Shown here: one piece after another, positions 14,487 through 22,866 of the stretch
How the letters are laid out: each line of letters starts with the position of its first letter
How positions within the stretch are numbered: the stretch's first letter is position 1
From: Bacteroidota bacterium
GTDB taxonomy: Bacteria; Bacteroidota; Bacteroidia; Sphingobacteriales; Sphingobacteriaceae
Reading direction: 5' to 3'
NCBI GenBank assembly: GCA_013285685.1
Contig: JABDHD010000031.1
Location: 1-39,447 of the forward strand
DNA: 39,447 nucleotides
Made by a program: the position numbers and the translations under genes
Notes under the pieces: generated by a model
What the model saw: only the letters and a program-made list of their open reading frames with translations
Database searches by the model: none
What the model was told of the DNA's origin: nothing

Positions 14487-15335
14487 CTACAAATTATCCT
14501 TCGCTATCACACTCCAATCATAACTGCCATACCCTTTTTCAATCCATTTATCCATTTCTGCTGCAACTGCTGGTATAACAGCCAAATGGCCACCACCTTT
14601 GTTAGCTGCCGCGACCATCAGCCCCGCATCTTTCCGCGCCATGCTTAATTCCCACGATGGCTGCTCAAAACTGCCGGAGGCGATTCGCTTCAAGCGGGCG
14701 GGCAATGAAGCGCCGGGGTTCCACGAATCAAATAAACCCAGCAGATCGTCCGGCGAAACGCCAAAAACTTTGGCCAATGCCAGCATATCCGAAATACCCG
14801 CGGTAAAAGCGATCAGGAACAAATTACCCAGCAGTTTTATCGCTGCTGCTTTTCCTTCTTCAGGGCCCAGGTTGATCAGCTTGCCGGTCATGCCCGATAA
14901 TTCCTGCTGCACTTTTGCAATAACTTCCTGGTCGCCCGAGACCAGCATATAACCCGAACCATCCAGCGCATTCGACGGACCCATAAATACCGGGGCATGC
15001 AAATAAGTAAACCCTTTGGCTTTCCAGGCTGCTGTGCGGGCTACAGCGCCTTCCCTTGATGTGGTGGTATGATCGATGATCATCGCGCCGTGTGATAACC
15101 CGGGTTCCGCTTTCGCCAGCACCTCATCTACGGTCGAATCATCTTTCAGTGTTAGATGTATCGTATCGGCGCCTTTAACAGCATCGGTAACATCCTCAAA
15201 CCATTTGGCGCCATATTGATCCAGCGCGCTTGCTTTGGCGGCGGTGCGGTTCCAAACCTGTATTGCTATATCCTTGCGCAGCATAGCGCGAACAAAGTTG
15301 GAGCCCAGCAGGCCCATTCCTAAAAATGCTTTCAT
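14487..15335 (-). CDS. NAD(P)-dependent beta-hydroxyacid dehydrogenase (3-HIBDH/6PGDH-like)
   Basis: A 282-residue two-domain protein. The Rossmann motif is GMGLLGSN (residues 6-13), followed by VWNRTAAKA (NADP-type). Family signatures include the DHTTTSREGAVARTA stretch, APVFMGPSNALDGSGYMLVSGD and the catalytic-lysine helix AAIKLLGNLFLIAF. Relatives reduce short semialdehydes or beta-keto acids (glyoxylate or succinic semialdehyde reductases); the exact substrate is open. It is divergent from the glycosyltransferase, with promoter-like boxes for both in the gap. Confidence 0.85.
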   Translation of the reverse strand: MKAFLGMGLLGSNFVRAMLRKDIAIQVWNRTAAKASALDQYGAKWFEDVTDAVKGADTIHLTLKDDSTVDEVLAKAEPGLSHGAMIIDHTTTSREGAVARTAAWKAKGFTYLHAPVFMGPSNALDGSGYMLVSGDQEVIAKVQQELSGMTGKLINLGPEEGKAAAIKLLGNLFLIAFTAGISDMLALAKVFGVSPDDLLGLFDSWNPGASLPARLKRIASGSFEQPSWELSMARKDAGLMVAAANKGGGHLAVIPAVAAEMDKWIEKGYGSYDWSVIAKDNL

Positions 15336-15363
15336 AAATAGTGGAGTTTCTTTGATTTCCGTG

Positions 15364-15371
15364 CAAATGTA
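15364..15371 (-). promoter_or_regulatory. Divergent promoter -7 box for the dehydrogenase gene
   Basis: Read on the minus strand the bases are TACATTTG, an exact TAnnTTTG match 28 nt before the start codon at 15335. Confidence 0.45.
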
Positions 15372-15433
15372 AGTATGTGCCCTAAATTATTGCTTGTTTC
15401 AACATTAAAGAAAAACAGCTTTTACTTTTACAC

Positions 15434-15441
15434 TACATTTG
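15434..15441 (+). promoter_or_regulatory. Promoter -7 box for the glycosyltransferase gene
   Basis: TACATTTG, the same box as the divergent one, lies 26 nt before ATG 15468. It lies inside the ORF that would begin at 15375, which supports the downstream start. Confidence 0.45.
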
Positions 15442-15467
15442 GCGCACCAAAACACGATCGTCAATTC

Positions 15468-16736
15468 ATGAATATCGGCATATTTACCTATGGCACCCGC
15501 GGCGATGTGCAGCCTTACATCGCATTGGCTTTAGGGCTTATAGAAAATGGGCACGGGGTAACCATCGCCGCACCTGAAAATTTCAAAGACTTGGTTGTAG
15601 GCTATGGCGTCACATTTCATCCGCTATGCGGTAATGCCGAGGAAGGCATGAACTCACCAGCCGGTCAAAAGGTATTGCAAACCGGCAATACCATCAAGCT
15701 GATGAAATTTTTTTACAAAGCGCTGCATGATATCCGGCAGCCTTTGCGTCAAAGTTATATGGATGGTATCAGCAAGGTGGATTACATCATCGCCAATTTA
15801 GCCACGCTGCCTATCGTTAGCGCTATTGCCGAAAAGCAGAACAAAAAGATGGCGCTCACGTATTTTATGCCGCCGGTTGCGCTTACCGATGAATTCCCGA
15901 TGTCGGGCCTCGATTTTTTTAATTTCAAGGGATATAATAAACTCAGCTATAAATTGGGGCACGCCGCTTACTGGAAATTTGTAAAGGAGGAAACAAATGA
16001 GTTCCGCAAAGAATTAGGCTTGCAGCCGCTTACTAAAAACTTGATTGATCACATCGGTCGTCAAAAGCCGCTCGATCTTTATTGCATCAGCCCTTCGCTA
16101 ATCCCGCAACCTGCCGATTGGGACGACACCCATAAAATAACCGGTTTTTTGATGGTTTCCGCCAAAAAAACGGCTGCGGGAAACGAACTTAATGACCGGG
16201 CATTAAATGATTGGCTGGCAAAAGGACCACCGCCAATTTACATGGGCTTTGGCAGCAATGGCGTCGGTAGTCAGCTAAAGATCGGCGCGATTTTAGAATC
16301 GGTTTTAAACCATACCACCGAGCGCGTCCTGTTTTGCACCGGGTGGGCTTTGTATGCTGATCTGCCAAAACACCCAAATCTTTTTATCACCAAATATGTG
16401 GACCATGACGTGGTTTTGCCGCAATGTAAAACGGGCATCTTCCACGGCGGGGCCGGAACGCTGGCTGCCATGCTGCGGAACAATCTTCCCGTTATTATCG
16501 TCTCTTTTTATACCGACCAGCCCACATGGGGAAAAATAGTTGAAAGAAAAGAACTGGGCGCACATATCCCGGCAAAGCGGTTAACCGCAAAAAAACTGAT
16601 CGCTGCCATCAGCGCTGTTCAGCAAAATAAGATCAAACACAATGTACTAAGGATGGGCGACCTGATCAGAAACGAGAACGGACTGACGAACGCTGTGAGG
16701 GAAATATTGAACTACTTTGATAAACGGGCAGAATAG
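15468..16736 (+). CDS. UGT/MGT-like glycosyltransferase (GT1, sterol-glucosyltransferase type)
   Basis: A 422-residue GT-B enzyme. The N-terminus NIGIFTYGTRGDVQPYIALALGL with the GTRGDVQP motif is that of sterol glucosyltransferase / macrolide glycosyltransferase-like GT1 proteins. The C-terminal donor half has PIYMGFGSNG, VLFCTGWAL and the PSPG-like box (CKTGIFHGGAGTLAAMLRNNLPVII, then FYTDQPTWGK), where the HGGAGT histidine and glycines bind the nucleotide sugar. The acceptor is unknown: a lipid, carotenoid or secondary metabolite. The ORF extends 31 codons upstream but the promoter box lies there and the Rossmann strand begins right after ATG 15468. Confidence 0.88.
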   Translation: MNIGIFTYGTRGDVQPYIALALGLIENGHGVTIAAPENFKDLVVGYGVTFHPLCGNAEEGMNSPAGQKVLQTGNTIKLMKFFYKALHDIRQPLRQSYMDGISKVDYIIANLATLPIVSAIAEKQNKKMALTYFMPPVALTDEFPMSGLDFFNFKGYNKLSYKLGHAAYWKFVKEETNEFRKELGLQPLTKNLIDHIGRQKPLDLYCISPSLIPQPADWDDTHKITGFLMVSAKKTAAGNELNDRALNDWLAKGPPPIYMGFGSNGVGSQLKIGAILESVLNHTTERVLFCTGWALYADLPKHPNLFITKYVDHDVVLPQCKTGIFHGGAGTLAAMLRNNLPVIIVSFYTDQPTWGKIVERKELGAHIPAKRLTAKKLIAAISAVQQNKIKHNVLRMGDLIRNENGLTNAVREILNYFDKRAE

Positions 16737-16753
16737 TGCACCGGCCCCCCCGG

Positions 16754-17521
16754 CTAAAACCGGTACCCCACACTAAAATGGCCGCCGGCCCCGGTAAATT
16801 CCCCAATCATAAAATACCTTTTTACCTGCATAAAATACGCCAGGGCTGGTGTTATGCTTGGCAATGCGTAATTGTTGCTGGGGTTCCTTGGGTAATTAAC
16901 GTTGGTTGATCCCACAAAAAGCCGAAAGCCGTATTGCCACGACGGGTCGCGCCCGTACCAGATCACTTCGGTGCTGCCGCCAATGGTAAGCAGGTCGGTG
17001 CGTGTGCTGGTATAAAAATTGGGCTGGCCGGCTACTTCTTTCCTGTAATTTGCATAGTCGCCAAATTCGTTGCTATAGGCAGCTTCAATGCCTATGATTC
17101 GGATATCCACGTGGCCCGATGTGATATAATAGTTTATAGATGCCCTGGCGCCGGCCATGCCGGTAAACTTGTTATTAAAATAGTAGGATTGGTCCGAAGG
17201 TATGGTAGCATTGCTAAAACTGCCGGCAGCCCCAAATACGCCACCGCTAAAGTTAAAGTGCTTCGTGGTATAGCCCATACCCAGGTTTAGTTCCCCGGCG
17301 GTAAGCGCATCATTTGCGTTGCCGCCCTGCCCGTTAATTATTGAGGCCGACACATACGCTGCATGGTGAACGGTATCTGCCGAAAGCGGCTTGGGTTGGT
17401 AGGTGATGTCGCTGTTGTAAAAAGCAGGCCCATTTATACTGGTCACCGGTTTATTAACGTAGCAGGAGGATAAAAGAAAAGCGATGCCGCAAAGCGTGCA
17501 CATTGGTGTAAGGTTTTTCAT
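16754..17521 (-). CDS. Outer-membrane/periplasmic lipoprotein, hypothetical
   Basis: A 255-residue protein with a lipoprotein signal peptide ending in the lipobox LLSSC (Cys at residue 20). The body is Gly/Tyr/Asn-rich with alternating hydrophobicity (ELNLGMGYTTKHFNFSGGVFGAAGSF, SVGYRF at the end), resembling a small beta-barrel or beta-sandwich surface protein; the terminal Phe fits an outer-membrane barrel. No named domain is recognised. It converges with the glycosyltransferase across a 17-bp gap. Confidence 0.6.
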   Translation of the reverse strand: MKNLTPMCTLCGIAFLLSSCYVNKPVTSINGPAFYNSDITYQPKPLSADTVHHAAYVSASIINGQGGNANDALTAGELNLGMGYTTKHFNFSGGVFGAAGSFSNATIPSDQSYYFNNKFTGMAGARASINYYITSGHVDIRIIGIEAAYSNEFGDYANYRKEVAGQPNFYTSTRTDLLTIGGSTEVIWYGRDPSWQYGFRLFVGSTNVNYPRNPSNNYALPSITPALAYFMQVKRYFMIGEFTGAGGHFSVGYRF

Positions 17522-17706
17522 TGGGCTTGATTGTGATACACGTTTGTTATTAGCGAAAATGCCAGGGTTTCAAAACCTATACGGGAAAAGAATATCCAAC
17601 GCTACAAAAGGATCTCGCAATATCCTCGCAAAAAACTACTTGAAGATTCTTACAACAATACTATAAATCAGGGTTTTGGAAATTAACACCACTGCCCGAT
17701 TTAAAT

Positions 17707-17992
17707 TTAGATAATTGGTTCTTGCCGGTTGTCCCAGAAAAAAATTTCTTCAATCCGATCATGAAGTACCCGGTAAACGACCGAAGTTTGTTTGGTTATA
17801 AGACCTTTCCGTACATCATTTGCCTGGTAGGCTTTAAAAAGAAAAGGTTGTTGAGCGATTGTGCCGAGGACTGAATAAGTTTTTTCGACAAATTTTTCTG
17901 CTGAGGCGTTGCCCCATTTTATCTTATATTAAAAGTGCGGTAGCTAAAAATGTATCCTTCGCTTTTGGAGTGAGTATAATTTCGAGCTTCAT
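17707..17992 (-). pseudogene. RelE/ParE-family toxin, frameshifted
   Basis: Reading on the minus strand from ATG 17992, the first frame gives MKLEIILTPKAKDTFLATALLI and stops (TAA). A +1 shift at that point opens KWGNASAEKFVEKTYSVLGT, then IAQQPFLFKAYQANDVRKGL and ITKQTSVVYRVLHDRIEEIF, ending WDNRQEPII at 17707. The joined 94-residue product has the layout of ParE/RelE-type toxins (strand, two helices, then a YRVLHDRIEEIFFWDNR sheet). The ATG overlaps the antitoxin stop (ATGA). One base insertion or deletion accounts for the break, so the toxin is probably inactive, or the break is a sequencing error. Confidence 0.7.
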
Positions 17993-18222
17993 TTTTTAAG
18001 CAAAGCGCTTACTTCCTTTTTTACATCATCGTAAGAAATAAATTCTCCCCGATTCGCTTGTCCAATTGATTCATTGATCCCCGCCTTTACAGTTGCAGGT
18101 AACTCCTCCCACCAATCTTCTTCCTTTTCTTTAAATAGCGTCATAATTTTATCTATAAGCACTTTATCATTCGTGTTTAAGATCAATTTAGCCAATTCGA
18201 TTTTTTCGGTTTGGATGTCCAT
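17989..18222 (-). CDS. Antitoxin-like protein paired with a RelE/ParE toxin
   Basis: A 77-residue helical, charged protein (MDIQTEKIELAKLILNT ... GEFISYDDVKKEVSALLKK). The middle EEDWWEELPATVKAGINESIGQANRGEFISYDDV is the toxin-wrapping tail common to Bacteroidota addiction-module antitoxins of the ParD/RelB-like kind that precede ParE/RelE. The start is ATG 18222; an in-frame TTG five codons upstream is less likely. Its stop overlaps the toxin ATG by 4 nt. With the toxin frameshifted it may persist as a stand-alone antitoxin. Confidence 0.7.
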   Translation of the reverse strand: MDIQTEKIELAKLILNTNDKVLIDKIMTLFKEKEEDWWEELPATVKAGINESIGQANRGEFISYDDVKKEVSALLKK

Positions 18223-18237
18223 AAAACAAATTTGCAA

Positions 18238-18553
18238 AATTGTTTATTCGATTAGTGTGAACAATAAAAATATTGAGAAACAAGCAAACATCACAACCCT
18301 CTGTCAAGTAAATAGAAATGCCATCTTAACTTCAAAAAACAATACCCTTACCAATTATGTTGTGTTAAAGTTGTTTATTTGGTGTTGAATATTCCTGCTG
18401 AATGTTAACAATTAATTATCATTAAATTTTGATATTTACAGCGCTAAAAATCTTAATATCAATAGTTCATCAACCCAAACAAAGCCAATATTTAACAAAG
18501 GCTGAGCATTTTATTGCTTTTCCGTCAAATCAAACCAATTTAAAACCAGTTTA
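18238..18553. other. AT-rich upstream region of the pentose phosphate cluster
   Basis: 316 bp of strongly AT-rich sequence between the divergent antitoxin and glucokinase genes. No gene or strong hairpin is visible. It must contain the promoter for the downstream cluster, but no exact TAnnTTTG box was found; AAATTTTG near 18426 is the nearest. Confidence 0.4.
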
Positions 18554-19321
18554 ATGAAAACCAATCCTGAGACGTTAAAAATTCTTTCTATCGACATCGG
18601 TGGCTCGCACATCAAAGGCACTATTTTAAACCAGGCCGGCGAACTGCAGCGGCCTTATGAAAAAGTACCCACACCCTTGCCCGCCAATCCCGAAAACATA
18701 GTGAATTCGATAAAAACGCTGGTGAAGGATTTTCCTGATTTTAACCGTATTTCAGTTGGTTTTCCGGGTTATGTGCGCGATGGCGTAGTTAAAACAGCCC
18801 CCAACCTGGACAATGATGCCTGGAAAGATTTCGATTTTGCCAAAAAACTGGAGGAAGTTTTGGGCCACCCGGCAAGGGTGGTAAATGATGCCGACATGCA
18901 GGGCCTGGGCGTAGTAAAAGGCAAAGGGCTTGAACTGGTGATCACCCTGGGCACTGGCTTTGGCACGGCCTTATTGTATAACGGCAACCTGCTGCCACAC
19001 CTGGAGTTTTCGCACCAGCCTGTGGGTAAAGTAAAATCGTACGATAAATACATCGGCGAGGTGGCCATCGAAAAGGAAGGTTACAAAAAGTGGAACCGTA
19101 GGATGCAAAAGGTCTTTGTAGTTTTAAAAACCGTATTCAATTATGATTATTTATATATAGGCGGCGGCAACTCAGACAAGCTTACCTTTAAATTGGATAA
19201 AAACATGAAGGTGGTATCAAATGCCGACGGGATAAAAGGCGGCGCCAGGCTATGGCTGCAGGACGAACTCCCCAAAACGCCGCCTGCCAAAAAAGGAGAA
19301 GAAGCGAAAGCGGCAAAATAG
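18554..19321 (+). CDS. ppgK: Polyphosphate glucokinase-like ROK family kinase
   Basis: A 255-residue ROK-family sugar kinase. The phosphate-binding loop is SIDIGGSHIKG (residues 12-22), the catalytic Asp is in VVNDADMQGLG (D112), and LGTGFGTAL (132-140) is the second phosphate motif. The ROK zinc motif CxCGxxGC is absent, as in the PPGK subgroup (polyphosphate glucokinase) of about 250 residues. It would make glucose-6-phosphate from glucose using polyphosphate and/or ATP. First gene of the pentose phosphate cluster and upstream of tkt by 20 nt, so it feeds G6P to zwf. Which phosphoryl donor is used cannot be read from sequence. The Lys/Ala tail (residues 241-255) is atypical and likely disordered. 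Confidence 0.85.
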   Translation: MKTNPETLKILSIDIGGSHIKGTILNQAGELQRPYEKVPTPLPANPENIVNSIKTLVKDFPDFNRISVGFPGYVRDGVVKTAPNLDNDAWKDFDFAKKLEEVLGHPARVVNDADMQGLGVVKGKGLELVITLGTGFGTALLYNGNLLPHLEFSHQPVGKVKSYDKYIGEVAIEKEGYKKWNRRMQKVFVVLKTVFNYDYLYIGGGNSDKLTFKLDKNMKVVSNADGIKGGARLWLQDELPKTPPAKKGEEAKAAK

Positions 19322-19341
19322 CACATTCATACATCACAATA

Positions 19342-21348
19342 ATGGAAACACAAACAAAAGACATAGAAACCCTGGGAATTGATACCGTAAGGATATTATC
19401 TGCCGATGCTGTACAAAAGGCCAATTCAGGCCACCCGGGCACGCCAATGGCGCTTGCCCCAATGGCGCACCTGCTTTGGGCCGACTACATGCACTACAAC
19501 CCAAAAAATCCGCATTGGGCCAACCGCGACCGCTTTATTTTGTCAAACGGCCATGCCTGTATGCTGCAATACAGCTTTTTGTATTTAACCGGTTATGACC
19601 TGACGCTGGATGATATTAAAAATTTTCGCCAGCTGCACAGCAAAACTGCCGGTCACCCCGAATATGGCTTATGCCCCGGCATTGATGTAACCACAGGCCC
19701 GCTTGGCCAGGGTTTTGCAAACGGCGTGGGCTTTGCCATTGCACAAAAACATTTGGCTGCACGGTATAACAAACCCGGATACGATATCTTCAGCTATAAA
19801 ATCTATGCTATCTGCAGTGATGGCGACCTGATGGAAGGCGTTACCTCGGAAGCCGCCTCGATAGCCGGCCACCTGGAGTTGGGCAACCTAATTTATTTGT
19901 ACGACGACAACCATATATCGATAGAAGGCGATACCGACATCACCTTTAACGAAGATGTGGGCAAGCGTTTTGAAGCCTATGGCTGGCATGTGCAAACCAT
20001 TACCGACGGCAACGACTTGAAAGCGATGTCAAATGCGCTGCTGAACGCGAAGATGGAAACTCAAAAGCCGTCGTTAATAAAAGTGCGGACACAAATTGCT
20101 TATGGCAGTCCGAATAAAGTAAATACAGCAGGCGCACATGGTTCGCCGCTGGGCGCTGATGAGATCAAGCTGGTAAAAGAGTTTTTTGGTTTCGATCCTG
20201 AAAAATCATTCGTGGTGCCTGATGAAGTGTTAAAATACTACCGTGAAAAGGGTGACAGAGGCCCAGGACTGGAAAGCAAATGGAACGACCTGTATGCCCA
20301 GTACAAGGAAAAATTCCCGGAATTGGCGGCAGAGTATGAATTGTTCAGCAATGACAAGCTGCCAAATGGTTGGGCCGAAAAGCTACCCACTTTTAAGGCA
20401 TCCGACCCAAAAATGGCTACCCGCCAGGCATCGGGCAAGGTGCTGAATGCGATTGCAGCCACTTTGCCGGCATTGATCGGCGGCTCGGCAGATTTGGCGC
20501 CATCAACCGATACTAATTTGAAGGAATTTACTTCGTTTACTTCGGAAGACCGCGGCGGCCGCAATTTCCACTTCGGTATACGTGAGCATTCGATGGGCTC
20601 GATATTGAACGGCATGGCCCTTACTAAAGGCGTTATTCCTTTTGGGGCTACTTTCCTGATGTTTTCGGAATACATGCGCCCTCCGATACGTTTGGCGGCG
20701 ATCATGAAGATCCGCCCGATTTATGTTTATACGCATGACAGCATCGGTTTAGGCGAGGATGGTACAACACACCAGCCGATCGAACAGCTGGCTTCACTAC
20801 GATCGATACCGAATATTATGTTGATCCGCCCCGCGGATGCGAACGAAACCGCACAGGCATGGAAAGTAGCCCTGGAGCATACCACCGGCCCGGTAGCATT
20901 GATATTTACCCGCCAGGGCTTGCCGATTCTCGACCAGGATAAATATGCCAAAGCAACCGGGCTTGAAAAAGGTGCTTACATCTTATCGGAAGCCAGCAAA
21001 AAACCGGACCTGATATTAATGGCAACCGGTTCCGAAGTATCTTTAATATTGCAAGCCCAGGCTAAACTGGAAGAAGACGGCATATCAACCCGGGTGGTGA
21101 GCATGCCATCCTGGGAGTTGTTTGAGAAACAAGATGCCGCTTATAAAGAAAAAGTATTTCCGAAGGCACATAAAAAACGACTGGCGGTTGAAATGGCCTC
21201 GCCTATGGGCTGGCACAAATATGTAACCGACGAAGGCGATATGCTGGGCATGACCACATTTGGCGAATCGGCACCGGCTGAAGAGCTGTATAAAGAATTT
21301 GGCTTTACAGTGGATAACGTAGTAAAGAGAGCAAAGGCGCTTTTATAA
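19342..21348 (+). CDS. tkt: Transketolase
   Basis: A full-length 668-residue thiamine-diphosphate enzyme moving two-carbon units between sugar phosphates in the non-oxidative pentose phosphate pathway. Motifs: KANSGHPGTPM, LSNGHACMLQY, GPLGQGFANGVG, the ThDP/Mg motif SDGDLMEG with DDNHISIEGDT, GSADLAPS, HFGIREHSMG (catalytic Glu near residue 415), THDSIGLGEDGTTHQPIEQL and ATGSEVSL. An ORF extension begins at 19252 but overlaps the glucokinase end; ATG 19342 gives the normal N-terminus. A run of A follows the stop, then a perfect hairpin. Confidence 0.96.
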   Translation: METQTKDIETLGIDTVRILSADAVQKANSGHPGTPMALAPMAHLLWADYMHYNPKNPHWANRDRFILSNGHACMLQYSFLYLTGYDLTLDDIKNFRQLHSKTAGHPEYGLCPGIDVTTGPLGQGFANGVGFAIAQKHLAARYNKPGYDIFSYKIYAICSDGDLMEGVTSEAASIAGHLELGNLIYLYDDNHISIEGDTDITFNEDVGKRFEAYGWHVQTITDGNDLKAMSNALLNAKMETQKPSLIKVRTQIAYGSPNKVNTAGAHGSPLGADEIKLVKEFFGFDPEKSFVVPDEVLKYYREKGDRGPGLESKWNDLYAQYKEKFPELAAEYELFSNDKLPNGWAEKLPTFKASDPKMATRQASGKVLNAIAATLPALIGGSADLAPSTDTNLKEFTSFTSEDRGGRNFHFGIREHSMGSILNGMALTKGVIPFGATFLMFSEYMRPPIRLAAIMKIRPIYVYTHDSIGLGEDGTTHQPIEQLASLRSIPNIMLIRPADANETAQAWKVALEHTTGPVALIFTRQGLPILDQDKYAKATGLEKGAYILSEASKKPDLILMATGSEVSLILQAQAKLEEDGISTRVVSMPSWELFEKQDAAYKEKVFPKAHKKRLAVEMASPMGWHKYVTDEGDMLGMTTFGESAPAEELYKEFGFTVDNVVKRAKALL

Positions 21349-21362
21349 AAAAAAAACGTGCA

Positions 21363-21393
21363 GACTTACGAAGTCTTCAAGACTTCGTAAGTC
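21363..21393. repeat. 14-bp perfect hairpin between tkt and the DUF3828 gene
   Basis: GACTTACGAAGTCT (21363-21376) and AGACTTCGTAAGTC (21380-21393) with a 3-nt loop. It lies 12 nt before the next ATG, has no T run after it, and so looks like a dispersed repeat or an mRNA stabiliser/attenuator rather than a typical terminator. Confidence 0.6.
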
Positions 21394-21405
21394 CTGGACT
21401 ATCCT

Positions 21406-21987
21406 ATGAAAATGATCAAAAGACATTTTTTAATAGCAGGCTTAATTATGCTTTGCACCGCTTTTTCAGCAAATATAAAAGCGCAGGCCAAGGCAGATGA
21501 TAAAGAAAGCGCGCGCATTTTTGTTCAGAAGTTTTACGATTGGTATTCCGTGTTGTTTGATGCTGACGTTCCCGCTAAGAAAGGCCAACTGTCTTCACAA
21601 CAAATCGTGATGAAACATAGCCGGGAGTTTTTCAGTGATAACCTGAGAAAGGCGTTGACAGACTACTACGACAGGCCCTTAAAAGAGGGCGATGACGATA
21701 TTGGTTTGGATTTCGACCCATTTATAGCAGGCCAGGATTTGGGAGCAGGCCTTGAAACCTGCGACGTAAGGCAAGAGGGGAATAAGTTTTGGGTTGATGT
21801 TCATAACGTAAAAAAGGGACGGCCAAAAAAAGAGATACTTGCTGCCGGGATATTAGCAGTGGCTGAAGTCACGAAGGAAAACGGGCATTGGGTAATTACA
21901 AACTTTGAATACCCGCCTGCAGGAGCCAAAGCAAATCTTTTGGCAATGCTGGAAGACCAAAAAAGGACCGAAACAGGCAAAAAATAA
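21406..21987 (+). CDS. DUF3828-type secreted protein
   Basis: A 193-residue protein with a signal peptide (cleavage after about residue 26, FSANIKAQA). The ARIFVQKFYDWYSVL helix, the following HSREFFSDNLRKAL and the DFDPFIAGQD and FWVDVHNVK strands match the DUF3828 pattern (NTF2/cystatin-like small domain). Its role is unknown. It is inside the pentose phosphate cluster: the stop overlaps the rpiA start by one base (TAATG), so it is translated with rpiA. Being exported, it is unlikely to be an enzyme of the pathway. Confidence 0.65.
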   Translation: MKMIKRHFLIAGLIMLCTAFSANIKAQAKADDKESARIFVQKFYDWYSVLFDADVPAKKGQLSSQQIVMKHSREFFSDNLRKALTDYYDRPLKEGDDDIGLDFDPFIAGQDLGAGLETCDVRQEGNKFWVDVHNVKKGRPKKEILAAGILAVAEVTKENGHWVITNFEYPPAGAKANLLAMLEDQKRTETGKK

Positions 21988-22685
21988 TGAATTGGCAAAG
22001 CAACATCATCGAAAATTTGGCCTGGTCGGGTACGATCATTAACCGCGAGGCCAAGCAAAAGGTTGCGTTAAAAATTGCCGAAAAGGTAAGGGACGGGGAT
22101 GTGATCGGCGTGGGTTCAGGCTCGACATCTTTCCTTGCCCTGGTCGCCATTGCGGACAGGGTTAAGGCGGAGAAATTGAATATCAAAGCGATCGCCACAT
22201 CTATCGAACTCAGCATGGCTTGCAGTAAATTGGGCGTACCTTTAACTACGCTCTTTGAAAACCGGCCCGATTGGCTGTTTGACGGCGCCGACGAAGTTGA
22301 CCCCAAACGCAGCTTAATAAAAGGCCGCGGCGGGGCGATGTTTAAAGAAAAACTGATGATGGCGTCGAGCCTGAAAAGTTATATTATTATTGATGAAACC
22401 AAACTGGTTGATAAGCTTTGTACCAATTTCCCGGTACCGATAGAGGTTTTTCCGCAGGCCCTGCTGCATGTGGAAGAACAACTGATCAAATTGGGTGCAC
22501 ACGATATAACATTAAGGCCGGCAAAAGGAAAAGACGGCCCGGTGATAACGGAGAACGGCAACCTGATCGTAGATGCCAAATTTGACGAGATACCGGACGA
22601 CCTGGAAATAAAGATAAAGTCCATAACCGGCGTGATTGAAAGCGGCCTGTTTATGGGCTTTGATGTGGAGGTTTTGGTTGCATAG
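21987..22685 (+). CDS. rpiA: Ribose-5-phosphate isomerase A
   Basis: A 232-residue class A isomerase interconverting ribose-5-phosphate and ribulose-5-phosphate. Motifs: IGVGSGSTSFLAL (phosphate-binding, residues 40-52), ATSIELSMACSKLGVPL, WLFDGADEVDPKRSLIKGRGGAM (active-site loop with catalytic Asp and Lys), KLVDKLCTNFPVPIEVFP, and GVIESGLFMGFDVEVLVA at the end. The start overlaps the upstream stop. The stop abuts a hairpin repeat. Confidence 0.95.
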   Translation: MNWQSNIIENLAWSGTIINREAKQKVALKIAEKVRDGDVIGVGSGSTSFLALVAIADRVKAEKLNIKAIATSIELSMACSKLGVPLTTLFENRPDWLFDGADEVDPKRSLIKGRGGAMFKEKLMMASSLKSYIIIDETKLVDKLCTNFPVPIEVFPQALLHVEEQLIKLGAHDITLRPAKGKDGPVITENGNLIVDAKFDEIPDDLEIKIKSITGVIESGLFMGFDVEVLVA

Positions 22686-22824
22686 AGACGCCATGCGTCT
22701 CCTAATGCAAAACGTAGAGACGCGATGCATCGCGTCTCCCTGGGACAGGGTACGGAGTGATACAAACGCTATGACATCGGTATCTCTGGTGGCATAACAC
22801 AGAGACGCGATGTATCGCGTCTCT
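22685..22824. repeat. GAGACGCGAT palindrome cluster between rpiA and tal
   Basis: Three related palindromes: 22685-22701 (GAGACGC-CAT-GCGTCTC), 22717-22738 (a perfect 22-bp palindrome with arms GAGACGCGATG) and 22801-22824 (AGAGACGCGAT-GT-ATCGCGTCTCT). They belong to one repeat family and lie in a 181-bp gap in an otherwise compact operon. Confidence 0.75.
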
Positions 22825-22866
22825 ACAAAGGACAGACATTTTTGAATTTATATTAAATACATTATC

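Noticed and set aside
15375..15467. Longer glycosyltransferase start
   Set aside because: A promoter-like TACATTTG box lies within it and the conserved Rossmann strand starts exactly after ATG 15468.
19252..19341. Longer transketolase start
   Set aside because: The 30 extra codons overlap the end of the glucokinase gene and are Arg/Lys-rich; the conserved family N-terminus begins at 19342.
22685..22824. Intrinsic terminator after rpiA
   Set aside because: The palindromes are strong but have no T run and recur as one family, which fits a dispersed repeat better.
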